Of a DNA stretch of 37,421 nt, positions 18,641 to 29,102 are shown one piece after another; position 1 is the stretch's first letter, and every line of letters begins with the position of its first letter. The translations under genes and the position numbers were made by a program. Location of the stretch: the NCBI GenBank assembly GCA_902558705.1, contig CACEEW010000010.1:1-37421 (forward strand), given 5' to 3'. The stretch is from an uncultured Pelagibacteraceae bacterium (lineage in GTDB: Bacteria > Pseudomonadota > Alphaproteobacteria > Pelagibacterales > Pelagibacteraceae). Under the pieces are notes generated by a model that was not told the DNA's origin, made no database searches, and saw only the letters and a program-made list of their open reading frames with translations.

Positions 18641-18880
18641 TTACTTTTTGTTATGTGAACCGTCACAAAAGGGTTGATTGTTAGTCTGTTTACAAGCACA
18701 AAAAAACATTTTTTTTGTTAATTCAGCTTTATACACCACAGGATTAAATTCAGTTCCTTTGTGTGAGCCATCACAGAACGGCTGTTTAGAGCTCATACCA
18801 CAACTGCACCAATAATAAGACTTGCCTTGTTCAACGTCTATTCCAATTGCTCCTTCTCCCGCTCTTTGTCCTTTAATCAT
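18641..18880 (-). CDS. Dual CDGSH iron-sulfur domain protein
   Basis: A 79-residue soluble protein with two CDGSH [2Fe-2S] motifs. Ligands of the first are C25, C27, C36 and H40; of the second, C61, C63, C72 and H76, each a 3Cys-1His set. It has no membrane anchor and resembles the tandem-CDGSH (CISD3/MiNT-like) class. It has a good Shine-Dalgarno (GGGAG, 18884-18888), and the upstream HAD gene ends one base from that site. A role in electron transfer or Fe-S/redox sensing is inferred from the family. Confidence 0.93.
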   Translation of the reverse strand: MIKGQRAGEGAIGIDVEQGKSYYWCSCGMSSKQPFCDGSHKGTEFNPVVYKAELTKKMFFCACKQTNNQPFCDGSHNKK

Positions 18881-18888
18881 GTTCTCCC

Positions 18889-19551
18889 TTAAATTAATTT
18901 TATTAATTCACTTAAATTTTTAATTTCATTTTGAGGTTTATAATCTAAATTGTCAAAAATACTATTATTTCTATTTACCCAAATCGAGTTAAAGCCGTAA
19001 TTTCCTCCACCTGAGACATCCCAAGTATTTGCACTCAAGAAAGCAACTTCATTTTTTTCAATTGCATATTTTTTAATAGGTAAGTTGTAGACTTTTGAGT
19101 CTGGCTTATAAATTCCTACTTCCTCAATAGAAAATAAATCATCAAATAAATCATCTAAATCATTACTCTTAACCAATTCATTTAATAGAGAAAGAGTCCC
19201 ATTTGAAAGTATAGCTAATTTAAAATTTTTTTCTTTTAATATTTTAAGAGTTTCTGGAACTTCTTTAAAGGTAGAGAGAACTTTATATAAATTTAATAAT
19301 TCATTTTTCATTGAAGGATCAATATTAAAAGCTTTCATTGATTTATCTAAACTGTCTTCTGTAATTTGCCAAAAATCTTTATGTCTTTTCATTAAACTTC
19401 TTAGCCAAGTATATTCTAATTGAGTAGTTCTCCAATAATTTGCAAAACCTTCCCACTTATCTCCAATTTTATCTTTACATTTCTCAGCAGCTGAATTGAC
19501 ATCAAACAACGTCCCGTAGGCATCAAAAATTATTGCTTTAATATTTTTCAT
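18889..19551 (-). CDS. (S)-2-haloacid dehalogenase-type HAD hydrolase
   Basis: A 220-residue HAD hydrolase closely patterned on type II L-2-haloacid dehalogenases. It has nucleophile Asp10 in DAYGTLFD, Arg41 in YWRTTQLEYTWLRSLM, Ser116-Asn117 in LSNGT, Lys149 in KPDSKVY, and SANTWDVSGGGNYGF (173-187), where the Asn and Trp-Asp match the family active site. Hydrolysis of short halogenated acids is therefore plausible, though many close relatives lack a known halogenated substrate. It is first in a four-gene minus-strand run and divergent from rsmE with only 17 bases between starts. Confidence 0.85.
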   Translation of the reverse strand: MKNIKAIIFDAYGTLFDVNSAAEKCKDKIGDKWEGFANYWRTTQLEYTWLRSLMKRHKDFWQITEDSLDKSMKAFNIDPSMKNELLNLYKVLSTFKEVPETLKILKEKNFKLAILSNGTLSLLNELVKSNDLDDLFDDLFSIEEVGIYKPDSKVYNLPIKKYAIEKNEVAFLSANTWDVSGGGNYGFNSIWVNRNNSIFDNLDYKPQNEIKNLSELIKLI

Positions 19552-19568
19552 AAACTAACTTAACATAA

Positions 19569-20270
19569 ATGAGCATTATTAGATTATTTTTTTCAGCGAC
19601 ATTATCTGCTGACATGATTGACAAATTGGATAAGTCTCAATCTCATTATTTAACTAAAGTGATGAGAATAAAAGAAAATGAGGTTTTTTCTTTATTTAAT
19701 AAAGATGGAGAATGGGAAGCAAAAGTTTTAGGAATATCAAAAAATATTGTTGAATTTAAAACAACTAAACAATTAAGACAAAAAGAAAATTTTAAAGAAT
19801 TATGGTTAGCTTTTTCTCCTATTAAATCAAATTTTCAAAACTTTATGATTCAAAAAGCAACAGAGTTAGGTGTTACAAGATTTTTACCAATTATTTTTGA
19901 CCGGACAGTGGTTAGAAAAATAAATAAAGATCGTTTAGAAAAAATTGTAATTGAAGCAAGTGAACAATCAAACCGTATTAATGTACCCATAGTTGAAGAG
20001 TCTCAAAACTTAAATAATTTCCTAAAAACTACTTCAATAGATTTAATTTTTACAGATTTAAATTCGAATAATAAAAAAATTGATAAATCTAAGCTTACAG
20101 ATAAACCAGTTTGCATTATTTCAGGTCCAGAGGGTGATTTTTCAGAAGCTGAAAGAGAGAAGATTCTTTCATTTAAAGGCGTTCAGCCAATAAAAATTAA
20201 TAAAAATATTTTAAGGTCAGAAACAGCGGTCATATCTGCAATTTCGATCATAAATTATGTGATTAATTGA
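19569..20270 (+). CDS. rsmE: 16S rRNA (uracil-1498-N3)-methyltransferase
   Basis: SPOUT-class SAM methyltransferase for 16S rRNA. It has 233 residues. An N-terminal PUA-like domain includes SHYLTKVMRIK (25-35). The knotted C-terminal domain has GPEGDFSEAE (near 188) and ILRSETAVISAI (near 214), the usual SAM-binding loops. It is separated from ctaC by 59 bases, so it may lie in front of, rather than within, the oxidase operon. Confidence 0.94.
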   Translation: MSIIRLFFSATLSADMIDKLDKSQSHYLTKVMRIKENEVFSLFNKDGEWEAKVLGISKNIVEFKTTKQLRQKENFKELWLAFSPIKSNFQNFMIQKATELGVTRFLPIIFDRTVVRKINKDRLEKIVIEASEQSNRINVPIVEESQNLNNFLKTTSIDLIFTDLNSNNKKIDKSKLTDKPVCIISGPEGDFSEAEREKILSFKGVQPIKINKNILRSETAVISAISIINYVIN

Positions 20271-20329
20271 TAAATTGTCGCGAAAACTAAAGTGTAATTT
20301 TTATAAAAGAGCTTTATATAGCTAGGTAA

Positions 20330-22779
<2,450 letters not shown>

Positions 22780-22799
22780 TAGTATAGCTAAGAAAATTA

Positions 22800-23711
22800 A
22801 TGAATAATTCAAAGGCTAAAAAAAGAAATTTAAGTCAGGAAGATTTATTTAATTTTTCTGAATTATTTAAATTAATGAAGCCAAGAGTAATGTCGTTGGT
22901 AATTTTTACTTGTGCTGTTGGTTTATTAACATCACCAAATCTTGTTTCAACTAAAGATGCTATAATTGGTATTTTGTTAGTTTCCTTAGGTGCAGGAGCA
23001 GCTGGGGCATTGAACATGTGGTATGAGTCAGACCTAGATGCCTTAATGTCAAGAACTTGTCTAAGACCAATACCGACTGGTAAGGTTAATAGAAATCAAG
23101 CGCTTATTTTAGGTGTTACTTTATCTATAATTTCTGTTGTAGCCCTAGATTATTTTACAAACAGAATCTCAGCGGGAATATTACTTTTAACAATTTTATT
23201 TTATGTTTTTGTTTATACAATTTGGTTAAAAAGAAGAACACCTCAAAATATTGTAATAGGTGGAGCAGCTGGAGCCTTCCCACCGGTTATTGGATGGACT
23301 ATTGCAACAGGCTCTTTGTCAATTGAACCATTAACTTTTTTCTTGATAATCTTTTTTTGGACTCCATCTCATTTTTGGGCCTTAAGTTTATATAAATCTG
23401 ATGATTACAAAAAAGCCAATATACCCATGCTTCCATTGACAAATGGGGTTGAAAGTACAAAAATTAATATTTTTATTTATTCTTTATTAATGCTCCCGGT
23501 AATTATTTTCCCTTATTTTATAGACTTTGCAGGATTAGTATTCTTAATACCCTCAATATTACTAACTCTTTATTATAATTTTTTATGTTATGAACTTTAT
23601 AATTATAAGAAAAATAAATTTAATCCTAAAAAAGCTAAAGTAATATTTGGATATTCTATTTTATATTTATTTTTGGTTTTTGTTCTTTTTCTGATAGATA
23701 AGATTATATGA
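22800..23711 (+). CDS. ctaB: Protoheme IX farnesyltransferase (heme O synthase)
   Basis: Attaches a farnesyl group to protoheme to form heme O, the precursor of heme A used by ctaD. It has 303 residues and about nine membrane helices. The first prenyl-diphosphate motif is NMWYESDLDALMSRT (from residue 72), followed by RPIPTG; the WTPSHFWALSL segment is also typical. The TGA stop overlaps the ATG of the 41-aa gene (ATGA). It lies inside the oxidase operon, which separates it functionally from the other UbiA-fold gene at 15472. Confidence 0.97.
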   Translation: MNNSKAKKRNLSQEDLFNFSELFKLMKPRVMSLVIFTCAVGLLTSPNLVSTKDAIIGILLVSLGAGAAGALNMWYESDLDALMSRTCLRPIPTGKVNRNQALILGVTLSIISVVALDYFTNRISAGILLLTILFYVFVYTIWLKRRTPQNIVIGGAAGAFPPVIGWTIATGSLSIEPLTFFLIIFFWTPSHFWALSLYKSDDYKKANIPMLPLTNGVESTKINIFIYSLLMLPVIIFPYFIDFAGLVFLIPSILLTLYYNFLCYELYNYKKNKFNPKKAKVIFGYSILYLFLVFVLFLIDKII

Positions 23712-23833
23712 TAACTCCAGATAAAAAAACTAAAAGAAAAAATATTTTAACAGCTTTAGGAATTATAGCTTTTATGATTTTTCTTTTCTTTTTTACATTG
23801 TATAACACTGGCGTATTTAATAGGGCGATATGA
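23708..23833 (+). CDS. 41-residue membrane protein in the oxidase operon (CoxF-like)
   Basis: A short gene joined by ATGA overlaps to ctaB on one side and ctaG on the other, so it is very likely translated. The product has a basic N-terminus (about residues 5-12) and one membrane helix (about 14-33). Its size, topology and position match the small CoxF-type or uncharacterised protein found between ctaB and ctaG in many alphaproteobacteria. Sequence conservation is too low to name it firmly. A role in oxidase assembly or stability is inferred from position only. Confidence 0.8.
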   Translation: MITPDKKTKRKNILTALGIIAFMIFLFFFTLYNTGVFNRAI

Positions 23834-24363
23834 TACAAAAAAAAAACTTAACACCTTTAATATTAGCAGGAATTTTTGTTTTAATGCTGGGATTATCTTA
23901 TGCGGCAGTACCATTGTATGACTTATTTTGTAGGGTAACAGGGTTTGGTGGAACTACCCAAGTATCTAACAGTGCTCCTAAAATTGTATTAAATAAAATT
24001 GTTAGTGTCAGATTTGATACTAATGTTAATAATTTACCTTGGGATTTTAAGGCTAAGTCTAATGTTATTGATGTCAAAGTTGGCCAGGTAAACAAAATAG
24101 AATTTGAAGTAGAAAATTATGGTAACGAACCCACAGCAGGAGTAGCAACCTTTAATGTTTCACCATCTAGTTTTGGAAAGTATTATAGTAAATTAGGCTG
24201 TTTTTGTTTTGAGAAACAAGAATTAAAAGCTGGAGAAAAAGCAAAGTACATAATGACTTTTTATTTAGATCCTGAAATGGTTAATGATCCAACAACAAAA
24301 AATTTACAAGACGTAACTATGTCATATACTTTTTTCTCGACAGATTACTATAAACAATCATAA
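23830..24363 (+). CDS. ctaG: Cytochrome c oxidase assembly protein CtaG (Cox11)
   Basis: Membrane-anchored periplasmic copper chaperone that inserts CuB into subunit I. It has 177 residues. A single N-terminal membrane helix (about 9-27) is followed by PLYDLFCRVTGFGG (28-41) and the copper-binding CFCF motif (Cys124, Cys126). The FYLDPEM segment and C-terminal YTFF complete the Cox11 signature. It starts within the stop of the 41-aa gene, and ctaE follows 8 bases later. Confidence 0.97.
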   Translation: MIQKKNLTPLILAGIFVLMLGLSYAAVPLYDLFCRVTGFGGTTQVSNSAPKIVLNKIVSVRFDTNVNNLPWDFKAKSNVIDVKVGQVNKIEFEVENYGNEPTAGVATFNVSPSSFGKYYSKLGCFCFEKQELKAGEKAKYIMTFYLDPEMVNDPTTKNLQDVTMSYTFFSTDYYKQS

Positions 24364-24371
24364 TTCAAAAA

Positions 24372-25160
24372 ATGTCAGCTGAAAAAAAACATGATTATCA
24401 CTTAGTAGACCCAAGTCCTTGGCCTATTTATGTTTCATTTTCATGTTTAGTATTGGCATTAGGATCTGTTTATTACCTTCATACAGATGTTTCATGGGGA
24501 ATGTATCTTGGTTTTGCTCTTTTAATTTATGGTGCCTATATGTGGTTTAGAGATGTTGTTATTGAAGCTGAACACCAAGGTCATCATACACCTGTAGTTC
24601 AAATTCACCACAGATACGGAATGACATTATTTATTGCATCTGAAGTAATGTTCTTTGTAGCATGGTTTTGGGCATATTTTGATGTGAGTTTATTTCCAAA
24701 TGAATTTGTTGGAAATGTTTGGCCTCCAAAGGATATTGAAACTTTTGATCCCTGGGATATTCCATTAATCAATACATTGATTTTATTATTATCAGGTACG
24801 ACGGTTACTTGGTCTCATCATGCTCTTCTAGAAGATGATAGAAAAAGTTTTATTCAAGGTTTATGGTTAACTGTTATTTTAGGGTTTTGTTTTACTCTTT
24901 TACAAATTTATGAATACCAGCATGCATCATTTTCTTTTTCGGATCATATTTATGGATCAGTATTCTACATGGCAACAGGATTTCATGGTTTCCACGTGCT
25001 TGTTGGAACTATATTTTTAGCCGTATGTTTGTTTAGAGGTAAGAGAGGTCATTTTAATAAAGATCACCATTTTGGATTTGAAGCTGCAGCTTGGTATTGG
25101 CATTTTGTTGACGTAGTGTGGTTATTTTTGTTCGCTGCAATCTATATTTGGGGAAGTTAA
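24372..25160 (+). CDS. ctaE: Cytochrome c oxidase subunit III
   Basis: Structural subunit of the aa3 oxidase that helps proton uptake and stability. It has 262 residues and seven membrane helices. Recognisable segments are HDYHLVDPSPWP at the N-terminus, IASEVMFFVAWFWAYF with the conserved membrane Glu, TGFHGFHVLVG, and FEAAAWYWHFVDVVWLF at the C-terminus. It follows ctaG with 8 bases between. No clear Shine-Dalgarno is present. Confidence 0.98.
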   Translation: MSAEKKHDYHLVDPSPWPIYVSFSCLVLALGSVYYLHTDVSWGMYLGFALLIYGAYMWFRDVVIEAEHQGHHTPVVQIHHRYGMTLFIASEVMFFVAWFWAYFDVSLFPNEFVGNVWPPKDIETFDPWDIPLINTLILLLSGTTVTWSHHALLEDDRKSFIQGLWLTVILGFCFTLLQIYEYQHASFSFSDHIYGSVFYMATGFHGFHVLVGTIFLAVCLFRGKRGHFNKDHHFGFEAAAWYWHFVDVVWLFLFAAIYIWGS

Positions 25161-25170
25161 TTTATATTCT

Positions 25171-25824
25171 TTGAAACATAAGTTTTTATTTTCAGTATTT
25201 ATAATTTTTTTTATTTTAGTTTTTGTTGCCCTAGGGTCATGGCAAATTGTTCGTTTAAATTGGAAGAACAATTTAATATTAGAAATTGAAAATTCCTTAA
25301 AAAATCCACCTGTTGAATTAACAAACTCTAACGTAGAAAATTATCTTAAAATAAAAACATCAGGGTCAATAGATTTAGAGAAACAAATTTATTTATACAA
25401 TCTAAATGATACTGGAACACCAGGCTTTGAAGTTATAAATCCAATTTTAATTAATGATACTAATTATTTGATTAATAGAGGCTGGATACCTTTTGAAAAA
25501 AAAAACTCTCAAGAGATTAATGTATTTGATGAAAATGATATAATTGGAACTTTAAAATTACAAGGAAGAAAGAATATTTTTAAGCCAGATAATGATTTAG
25601 AGGAAAATTATTGGTTTAGTTTAAATAGAGACGACATATTAAAATTTACAGGAAAAGAATTCTCTAAATATATAATTTATTTAAATGGAAATTATCAAGT
25701 TCCTAAACCAAAAAAAATTACTGCCAATATTTCTAATAATCATCAAAAATATGCTCTTACTTGGTTTTCATTAGCGATTTCAATTCTTTTGTTATATTTA
25801 TATTTTAGAAAAAAGAATTATTAA
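25171..25824 (+). CDS. SURF1 family cytochrome oxidase biogenesis protein
   Basis: Inner-membrane factor assisting heme a insertion into subunit I. It has 217 residues with the SURF1 plan: one membrane helix near the N-terminus (about 5-22) followed by LGSWQIVRLNWK, a periplasmic domain with LINRGWIP, and a second helix at the C-terminus (about 193-211). The start used is a TTG, because no ATG is available between the ctaE stop and the conserved helix. It is directly followed by thrC with no gap. Confidence 0.92.
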   Translation: MKHKFLFSVFIIFFILVFVALGSWQIVRLNWKNNLILEIENSLKNPPVELTNSNVENYLKIKTSGSIDLEKQIYLYNLNDTGTPGFEVINPILINDTNYLINRGWIPFEKKNSQEINVFDENDIIGTLKLQGRKNIFKPDNDLEENYWFSLNRDDILKFTGKEFSKYIIYLNGNYQVPKPKKITANISNNHQKYALTWFSLAISILLLYLYFRKKNY

Positions 25825-27198
25825 ATGAATTATATTAGTACAAGAAATAATCAGAAAAATTTTACTTTTAAAGATGTTTTTCTTAAAGGTTTGGCAGATG
25901 ATGGAGGTCTTTTCGTTCCAAAATCAATTAAACAATTTAAAAAAGAGGAATTAAATAATCTAAAAAATCTTAGTTACAAAGACTTAGCTGCTGAAATAAT
26001 TTATCCGTTTATAGGAGATTTTATGTCTAAAGATGAACTAATCTCGATGATTTCAAAATCGTACTCAAATTTCAGATCTAATGATGTTGTAAAAATCTCT
26101 GATCTAGGAGATCTAAAGGTTCTAGAACTATTTCATGGTCCAACACTTGCTTTTAAAGATATCGCTATGCAACTAATAGGTAATTTTTATCAATATCATT
26201 TAGGACGTGATCAAAAAAAAATTAATATAATAGTAGCAACTTCAGGTGACACTGGAGCAGCTGCGATAGATGCTTTAAAAGGAAAAAGCAATTTAAATGT
26301 TTTTGTATTACATCCAAACAATAAAATTTCACCAGTACAAAGAAGACTAATGACAATACATGAAGAGAGTAACGTATTTAATATTGCAGTTGAAGGTAAT
26401 TTTGATGATTGTCAAAATTTAGTAAAAGCAATGTTCAACGACGAAAAATTTTCTAAAGCGATTAATATGTCGGGTGTAAATTCAATTAATTGGGCAAGAA
26501 TTATTGCTCAATCAGTATATTATTTTTATGCTTATTTCAAAGTTGGACATGGTCAACCTTTATCTTTTTCTGTTCCAACAGGTAACTTTGGTGATATTTA
26601 TGCTGGTTACTTAGCAAAAAAACTAGGTCTTCCAATTGATAAACTAATTGTGGCTACAAATAAAAATGACATACTTCACAGAGCAATATCGGGTGGCGAC
26701 TATACTCAAAAGAAAGTGGAGGAAACAAATACTCCAAGCATGGATATACAAATAGCAAGTAATTTCGAAAGGCTTCTATATGACATAAAAGATAGTAATT
26801 CCGAAGTTACAAAAGGTGTAATGGCTGAAATAAGAAATAATACTTATAAAATTGATAAAAGTGATTTAGATAAAATTAAAAAGAATTTTATATCTGAAAT
26901 GCTTGATGAAAATGAGACTGTAGAAATGATAAAGACAATAAATGATGAGCATCACATGGTAGTTGATCCACATACTGCTGTGGGCATTGGTGCTGTGAGA
27001 AAATTAGGATTAGAAAAAAATTGCATTGTATTATCAACTGCGCACCCCTGCAAATTTCCAAAAGCAATAGAAGATGCAATCTCAAAAACTGAAAATTTAC
27101 CAGATAGTCTTAAATACGTTAATGACAGAAAAGAAAAATTTGAACTCCTTTCAAATGATATTGAAAAAGTTAAAAAATATGTAATGAATTCAATATGA
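25825..27198 (+). CDS. thrC: Threonine synthase
   Basis: PLP enzyme that converts O-phosphohomoserine to threonine. It has 457 residues. The N-terminus opens MNYISTRNN, and the PLP lysine is Lys111 in FHGPTLAFKDIAMQ. The phosphate-binding SGDTGAAAIDA and the later VPTGNFGDIYAGYLAKK are intact. Length and pattern fit the E. coli/fungal-like class. It follows SURF1 with no gap and overlaps the peroxiredoxin by 4 bases. Its pathway partner thrB lies on the other strand at 28136. Confidence 0.97.
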   Translation: MNYISTRNNQKNFTFKDVFLKGLADDGGLFVPKSIKQFKKEELNNLKNLSYKDLAAEIIYPFIGDFMSKDELISMISKSYSNFRSNDVVKISDLGDLKVLELFHGPTLAFKDIAMQLIGNFYQYHLGRDQKKINIIVATSGDTGAAAIDALKGKSNLNVFVLHPNNKISPVQRRLMTIHEESNVFNIAVEGNFDDCQNLVKAMFNDEKFSKAINMSGVNSINWARIIAQSVYYFYAYFKVGHGQPLSFSVPTGNFGDIYAGYLAKKLGLPIDKLIVATNKNDILHRAISGGDYTQKKVEETNTPSMDIQIASNFERLLYDIKDSNSEVTKGVMAEIRNNTYKIDKSDLDKIKKNFISEMLDENETVEMIKTINDEHHMVVDPHTAVGIGAVRKLGLEKNCIVLSTAHPCKFPKAIEDAISKTENLPDSLKYVNDRKEKFELLSNDIEKVKKYVMNSI

Positions 27199-27683
27199 AA
27201 CTTAAAATAAAAGACCAAATACCTGATACAGATATTTTTCAACTTGTTGATGGAGAACCACAAAAAAATAAATTAAGAGAAATCATAGGTGATGGAAAAA
27301 TTGTTTTGTTTGGTTTACCTGGGGCATTTACATCAACTTGTTCAAAACTTCACCTACCAGGTTTTGTTGCAAATGCTGATAAGATCAAAGCCAAAGGAAT
27401 AGAAAATATATTTTGTTTGTCAGTAAATGACCCTTATGTAATGAATGGTTGGGGAGAGATTAATAATATCGGAAAGAGCATAAAAATGTTATCCGATCCG
27501 TATTTGTTATTCACGAAAGCAATTGGTGCAGAAGTTGATCGGAATGCAAAAGGAATGGGAATTAGATCAAATCGTTATTTAATGGTTATTGAAAACTTCA
27601 CAGTTGTTAATATTCATGTTGAAAAAGAAACTAAGGAATGTGGCTTAACTTCAGCAGAGAATTTATTAAATAATTTAATATAG
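27195..27683 (+). CDS. Prx5-type peroxiredoxin
   Basis: Thiol peroxidase of 162 residues that reduces H2O2 or organic peroxides. The peroxidatic cysteine is Cys49 in LPGAFTSTCSKLHLPGF, the classic Prx5/AhpE-like box. SVNDPYVMNGWGE and the Arg-containing GIRSNRYLMV further support the subfamily. Cys149 (KECGL) near the C-terminus could be a resolving cysteine, and Cys74 is also present. It is the last gene of the plus-strand oxidase/thrC run and starts in the thrC stop. It is separated from the convergent rnhA by 30 bases. Confidence 0.95.
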   Translation: MKLKIKDQIPDTDIFQLVDGEPQKNKLREIIGDGKIVLFGLPGAFTSTCSKLHLPGFVANADKIKAKGIENIFCLSVNDPYVMNGWGEINNIGKSIKMLSDPYLLFTKAIGAEVDRNAKGMGIRSNRYLMVIENFTVVNIHVEKETKECGLTSAENLLNNLI

Positions 27684-27713
27684 GTAGGGCAGTTCTGTTG
27701 CCAGGTGCCCCAA
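27684..27713. other. G+C-rich hairpin islet between convergent genes
   Basis: The 30 bases between the stops of peroxiredoxin (+) and rnhA (-) contain a markedly G+C-rich stretch in an otherwise very A+T-rich window. GGGCA (27687-27691) can pair with TGCCC (27706-27710), or GGCA (27688-27691) with TGCC (27699-27702); the two are mutually exclusive. Neither strand has a T-tract after the stem, so it is not a standard intrinsic terminator. It could be a transcript 3' end structure or a conserved RNA or protein-binding element. Confidence 0.5.
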
Positions 27714-28136
27714 TTATAAGTTTGCGGCATTTCTAGCAAGTAAATCTACTTCATTATTTAATTTGTCAGTTGAATGTGCTTTTACCCAATTCCAATTTAC
27801 TTCAAATTCATTATTAAGTAGATCTAATTCAGTCCAAAGTTCTTTGTTACTTACCTCTTTTTTGTTTGCAGTTTTCCATCCATTTTTTTTCCAATTATGT
27901 ATCCATTCTGTTATTCCAGACTTTACATATTTAGAGTCTGTAAAAATTTCAACTTTGCTGCCTTTAGGAATTTTTTTAAGAGCTTGTATAGGTGCTAATA
28001 ATTCCATTTGATTATTTGTGGTATCTTTTTCACTTCCTTTTATTTCAGTTTTTTCTCCATCATTTAATATAATTGCTGCCCAACCACCTTTACCTGGATT
28101 TCCAATGCATGAACCGTCAGTGTATATCTTAATCAT
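27714..28136 (-). CDS. rnhA: Ribonuclease HI
   Basis: Cleaves RNA in RNA-DNA hybrids. It has 140 residues, slightly shorter than E. coli RNase HI. The catalytic carboxylates are Asp7 (IYTDGSC), Glu45 (NNQMELLA), Asp67 (IFTDSKYV) and Asp131 (NNEVDLLARNA), with the conserved His121. The start shares one base with the thrB stop (TAATG), so it is coupled to thrB. It is the last gene of the long minus-strand run. Confidence 0.97.
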   Translation of the reverse strand: MIKIYTDGSCIGNPGKGGWAAIILNDGEKTEIKGSEKDTTNNQMELLAPIQALKKIPKGSKVEIFTDSKYVKSGITEWIHNWKKNGWKTANKKEVSNKELWTELDLLNNEFEVNWNWVKAHSTDKLNNEVDLLARNAANL

Positions 28137-29101
28137 TACTTTATATAATCTTTATAAGTCTTCAAATTATTGTGTATTACGAGTTTTTGATAATATTCTC
28201 TTGGATCCTTTATTTTAATGAGTGCTGATTTAGGTGTATTTGAATAGTCAAAAAGTCTAGTTAGAAAATACCTCATCGCTGCACCACGACATAAAATATT
28301 TAATGATTTTTTTTCTTTAATTGAAACTTTTTTTACGCTTTCATACCCTTTAATTAAATTTTTTACCTTTTTTTTATTTAAGAAAAATTTAGATGCTCTT
28401 TTGTCAAAACATAGTGCATTAACACAAATAGCAATTTCATACATAAAATAGTCATTTGCAGCAAAGTAAAAATCAATTATTCCTGATAATTTATCTTTTT
28501 TAAAAAAAATATTATCTATAAATAAATCTCCATGAATTATTCCTCTAGGTAATTTTTTTGGCCATTTCATTTTAATATCTTTAAAATTTATCTTTAGAAA
28601 TTTTTCTATATTAGTAAATTTTTTTGATTTAAATTTAATACTGTTAAGTAACGGATTAAGATATTTGATGCCCATAGAGTTTTTCCTGGAAAGATTTATT
28701 TTTTTTGTTGATAAATGCATTCTAGCAATCATTTTACCTATTTCGTGACAATTTTTTAAATTAAGCAACTTTTTATCTTTTCCCTCTAAAAAGGAAACAA
28801 TACAAGCTGACTTTTTTCTTATTCTAACTAGGTAGTTTCCATTTTTATTTTTTTGAGGTTTTGGGCAATTTATTTTTGAATTATTTAATTGATCCATTAA
28901 CTTCATAAAAAAAGGTATTTCATTTTGAGAGACTCTTTTTTCAAAGATTGTAAGTATAAATTTTTTATTTTTTGATCTTAATAAATAGTTAGTATTTTCA
29001 ATCCCTTGTTTAATACCCTTAAAACTAATAATTTTATCTATTTCAAATTTTTTATTGATATAAGAAATATCTTTTTTATTTATTTTTGTATAAACAGCCA
29101 T
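28136..29101 (-). CDS. thrB: Homoserine kinase, type II (APH-fold)
   Basis: Phosphorylates homoserine to O-phosphohomoserine, the substrate of thrC. It has 321 residues with an aminoglycoside-phosphotransferase-like fold. The N-terminal loop GIENTNYLL (33-41) precedes the catalytic HGDLFIDN (190-197) and the Mg-binding IIDF (208-211). This is the ThrB2 class usual in alphaproteobacteria, not the GHMP type. It is one base from ispH and overlaps rnhA by one base, the ispH-thrB-rnhA order shared with many alphaproteobacteria. Confidence 0.94.
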   Translation of the reverse strand: MAVYTKINKKDISYINKKFEIDKIISFKGIKQGIENTNYLLRSKNKKFILTIFEKRVSQNEIPFFMKLMDQLNNSKINCPKPQKNKNGNYLVRIRKKSACIVSFLEGKDKKLLNLKNCHEIGKMIARMHLSTKKINLSRKNSMGIKYLNPLLNSIKFKSKKFTNIEKFLKINFKDIKMKWPKKLPRGIIHGDLFIDNIFFKKDKLSGIIDFYFAANDYFMYEIAICVNALCFDKRASKFFLNKKKVKNLIKGYESVKKVSIKEKKSLNILCRGAAMRYFLTRLFDYSNTPKSALIKIKDPREYYQKLVIHNNLKTYKDYIK

Positions 29102-29102
29102 T

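Noticed and set aside
27684-27713. Intrinsic terminator for peroxiredoxin or rnhA
   Set aside because: The hairpin stem is not followed by a T-tract on either strand.
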